Source: DAOTZU01 sp034433995 (lineage in GTDB: Bacteria > Chloroflexota > Anaerolineae > UBA1429). Taken from it: 13,490 nucleotides of DNA. The stretch is from positions 1-13,490 of the forward strand of contig DAOTZU010000107.1 in assembly GCA_034433995.1 (NCBI GenBank). Reading direction: 5' to 3'. A program made the translations under genes and the position numbers. The notes below the pieces were generated by a model, which saw only the letters and a program-made list of their open reading frames with translations, did not search any database and was not told where the DNA came from. This document shows, in pieces, positions 12,994 to 13,490 of the stretch (position 1 is the first letter of the stretch; every line of letters starts with the position of its first letter).

Positions 12994-13490
12994 CTATGCC
13001 CTCACTTGCCGCACAAGGTCACGGCAGGCGCGGGCAAAGATGCCCACATCCACGCTCAGAGACATGTACTGCACGCCGAGGGCGAGCCAGCGCTTGGCCG
13101 TCTCGGCGTCGGCGGCAAAGGTGCCGGCCGCTTTGCCGGCGGCGCGGATTTTGGCGGTGGCCTCCTCCATCCCCTTGACCACCCGAGGATCGTTCACCTG
13201 GCCAGGGATGCCGAAGGACTGGGAAAGATCGTAGGGGCCGAGAAAGATGACGTCGATATGGGGCACGGCGATGATCTCATCCAGGTTCTCCAGACCTCGT
13301 TTTCCCTCCACGTGGATGATGACCAGTTGTTCGGCGTTCAGGCGGTCGGTGATGCCCGCCACGCCGTGGATGGTGTAATCGCCGGCGCGGGTATAGAAAG
13401 AAAGGCCGCGCATACCCAAGGGCTGGTATTTGGCGGCGCGCACCACGGCCTCGGCGTCGGCGCGGGTCTCGATTTGGGGCACCTGCACGC
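12994..13490 (-). CDS. HpcH/HpaI-family aldolase (5' end outside the window)
   Basis: About 165 C-terminal residues of a family usually about 250 long; the frame is open to the window edge and the GTG at 13488 is not a real start. The visible part begins at VPQIETRADAEAVVRAAKYQPLG, which is mid-protein in this family (pieces VPQIET and AAKYQPLG). It contains the metal-binding Glu in VIIHVEGKRG and the metal-binding Asp in FLGPYDLSQSFG, followed by the usual IPGQVNDP loop. HpaI-type enzymes are divalent-metal class II aldolases that cleave 2-keto-3-deoxy acids such as 2-dehydro-3-deoxyglucarate or 4-hydroxy-2-oxoheptanedioate to pyruvate plus an aldehyde. That is the step after an acid-sugar dehydratase, so a link with the downstream enolase-family enzyme is attractive. 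The catalytic N-terminal Arg lies outside the window. Confidence 0.87.
   Translation of the reverse strand, partial: VQVPQIETRADAEAVVRAAKYQPLGMRGLSFYTRAGDYTIHGVAGITDRLNAEQLVIIHVEGKRGLENLDEIIAVPHIDVIFLGPYDLSQSFGIPGQVNDPRVVKGMEEATAKIRAAGKAAGTFAADAETAKRWLALGVQYMSLSVDVGIFARACRDLVRQVRA

Noticed and set aside
1..13490. CRISPR arrays, tRNA or rRNA genes, IS elements, integrases, phage genes
   Set aside because: No regularly spaced repeats, cloverleaf-like segments, transposase motifs or phage structural genes were seen on either strand.

Overview
The window looks like a chromosomal segment of an uncultured-type bacterium, most plausibly from the Chloroflexi (Anaerolineae-like). This is inferred from gene content and style: high GC, short SD-led genes, a CarD-like regulator, a receiver-ParA fusion and several sugar-acid enzymes of environmental type. 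No rRNA or marker gene is present, so the assignment is tentative. There is no IS element, integrase, CRISPR array or tRNA. No gene-free stretch exceeds about 215 bases.

Layout. Positions 1-469 hold the 3' part of a UlaG-like metallo-beta-lactamase-fold hydrolase (+). Positions 485-1094 hold a small, visibly lower-GC toxin-antitoxin pair (+) whose PIN toxin appears to have lost an internal segment. Positions 1091-2998 (-) encode a secreted right-handed beta-helix protein resembling GH141 enzymes, divergent from an AEC-family permease at 3074-3994 (+). A two-gene minus-strand operon follows: a URO-D/methyltransferase-fold protein (4722-5825) then a lipoprotein (3985-4707). Divergent from it is an enolase-superfamily protein (6038-7180, +). 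The divergent intergenic region carries two good promoters and a perfect 34-bp palindrome. Next are a CarD-like regulator (7374-7889, +) preceded by an extended -10 promoter and a terminator-like hairpin, and a convergent minus-strand two-component pair: a GAF/PAS histidine kinase broken by a one-base frameshift (9041-10644), then a receiver-ParA/TadZ-like fusion (7878-9014). The last block (-) is a partial HpcH/HpaI aldolase (12994-13490), then a TPR membrane protein (11878-12828) and a canonical mandelate-racemase-type enolase (10736-11875) only 2 bases apart, driven by a near-consensus promoter overlapped by a dyad.

How it may work together. Two enolase-superfamily proteins, an HpaI-type aldolase, a UlaG-like hydrolase, a GH141-like secreted protein and a permease suggest breakdown of plant or algal polysaccharide and its acidic sugars: extracellular cleavage, uptake, dehydration of sugar acids to 2-keto-3-deoxy acids, then retro-aldol cleavage. 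This is inference from families and neighbourhood; no substrate can be read from the sequence. The most unusual points are the probable attenuator or short RNA ahead of the CarD-like gene, an enolase-family protein lacking the usual Asp-His dyad, the truncated PIN toxin, the frameshifted kinase, and the symmetrical elements at two promoters.
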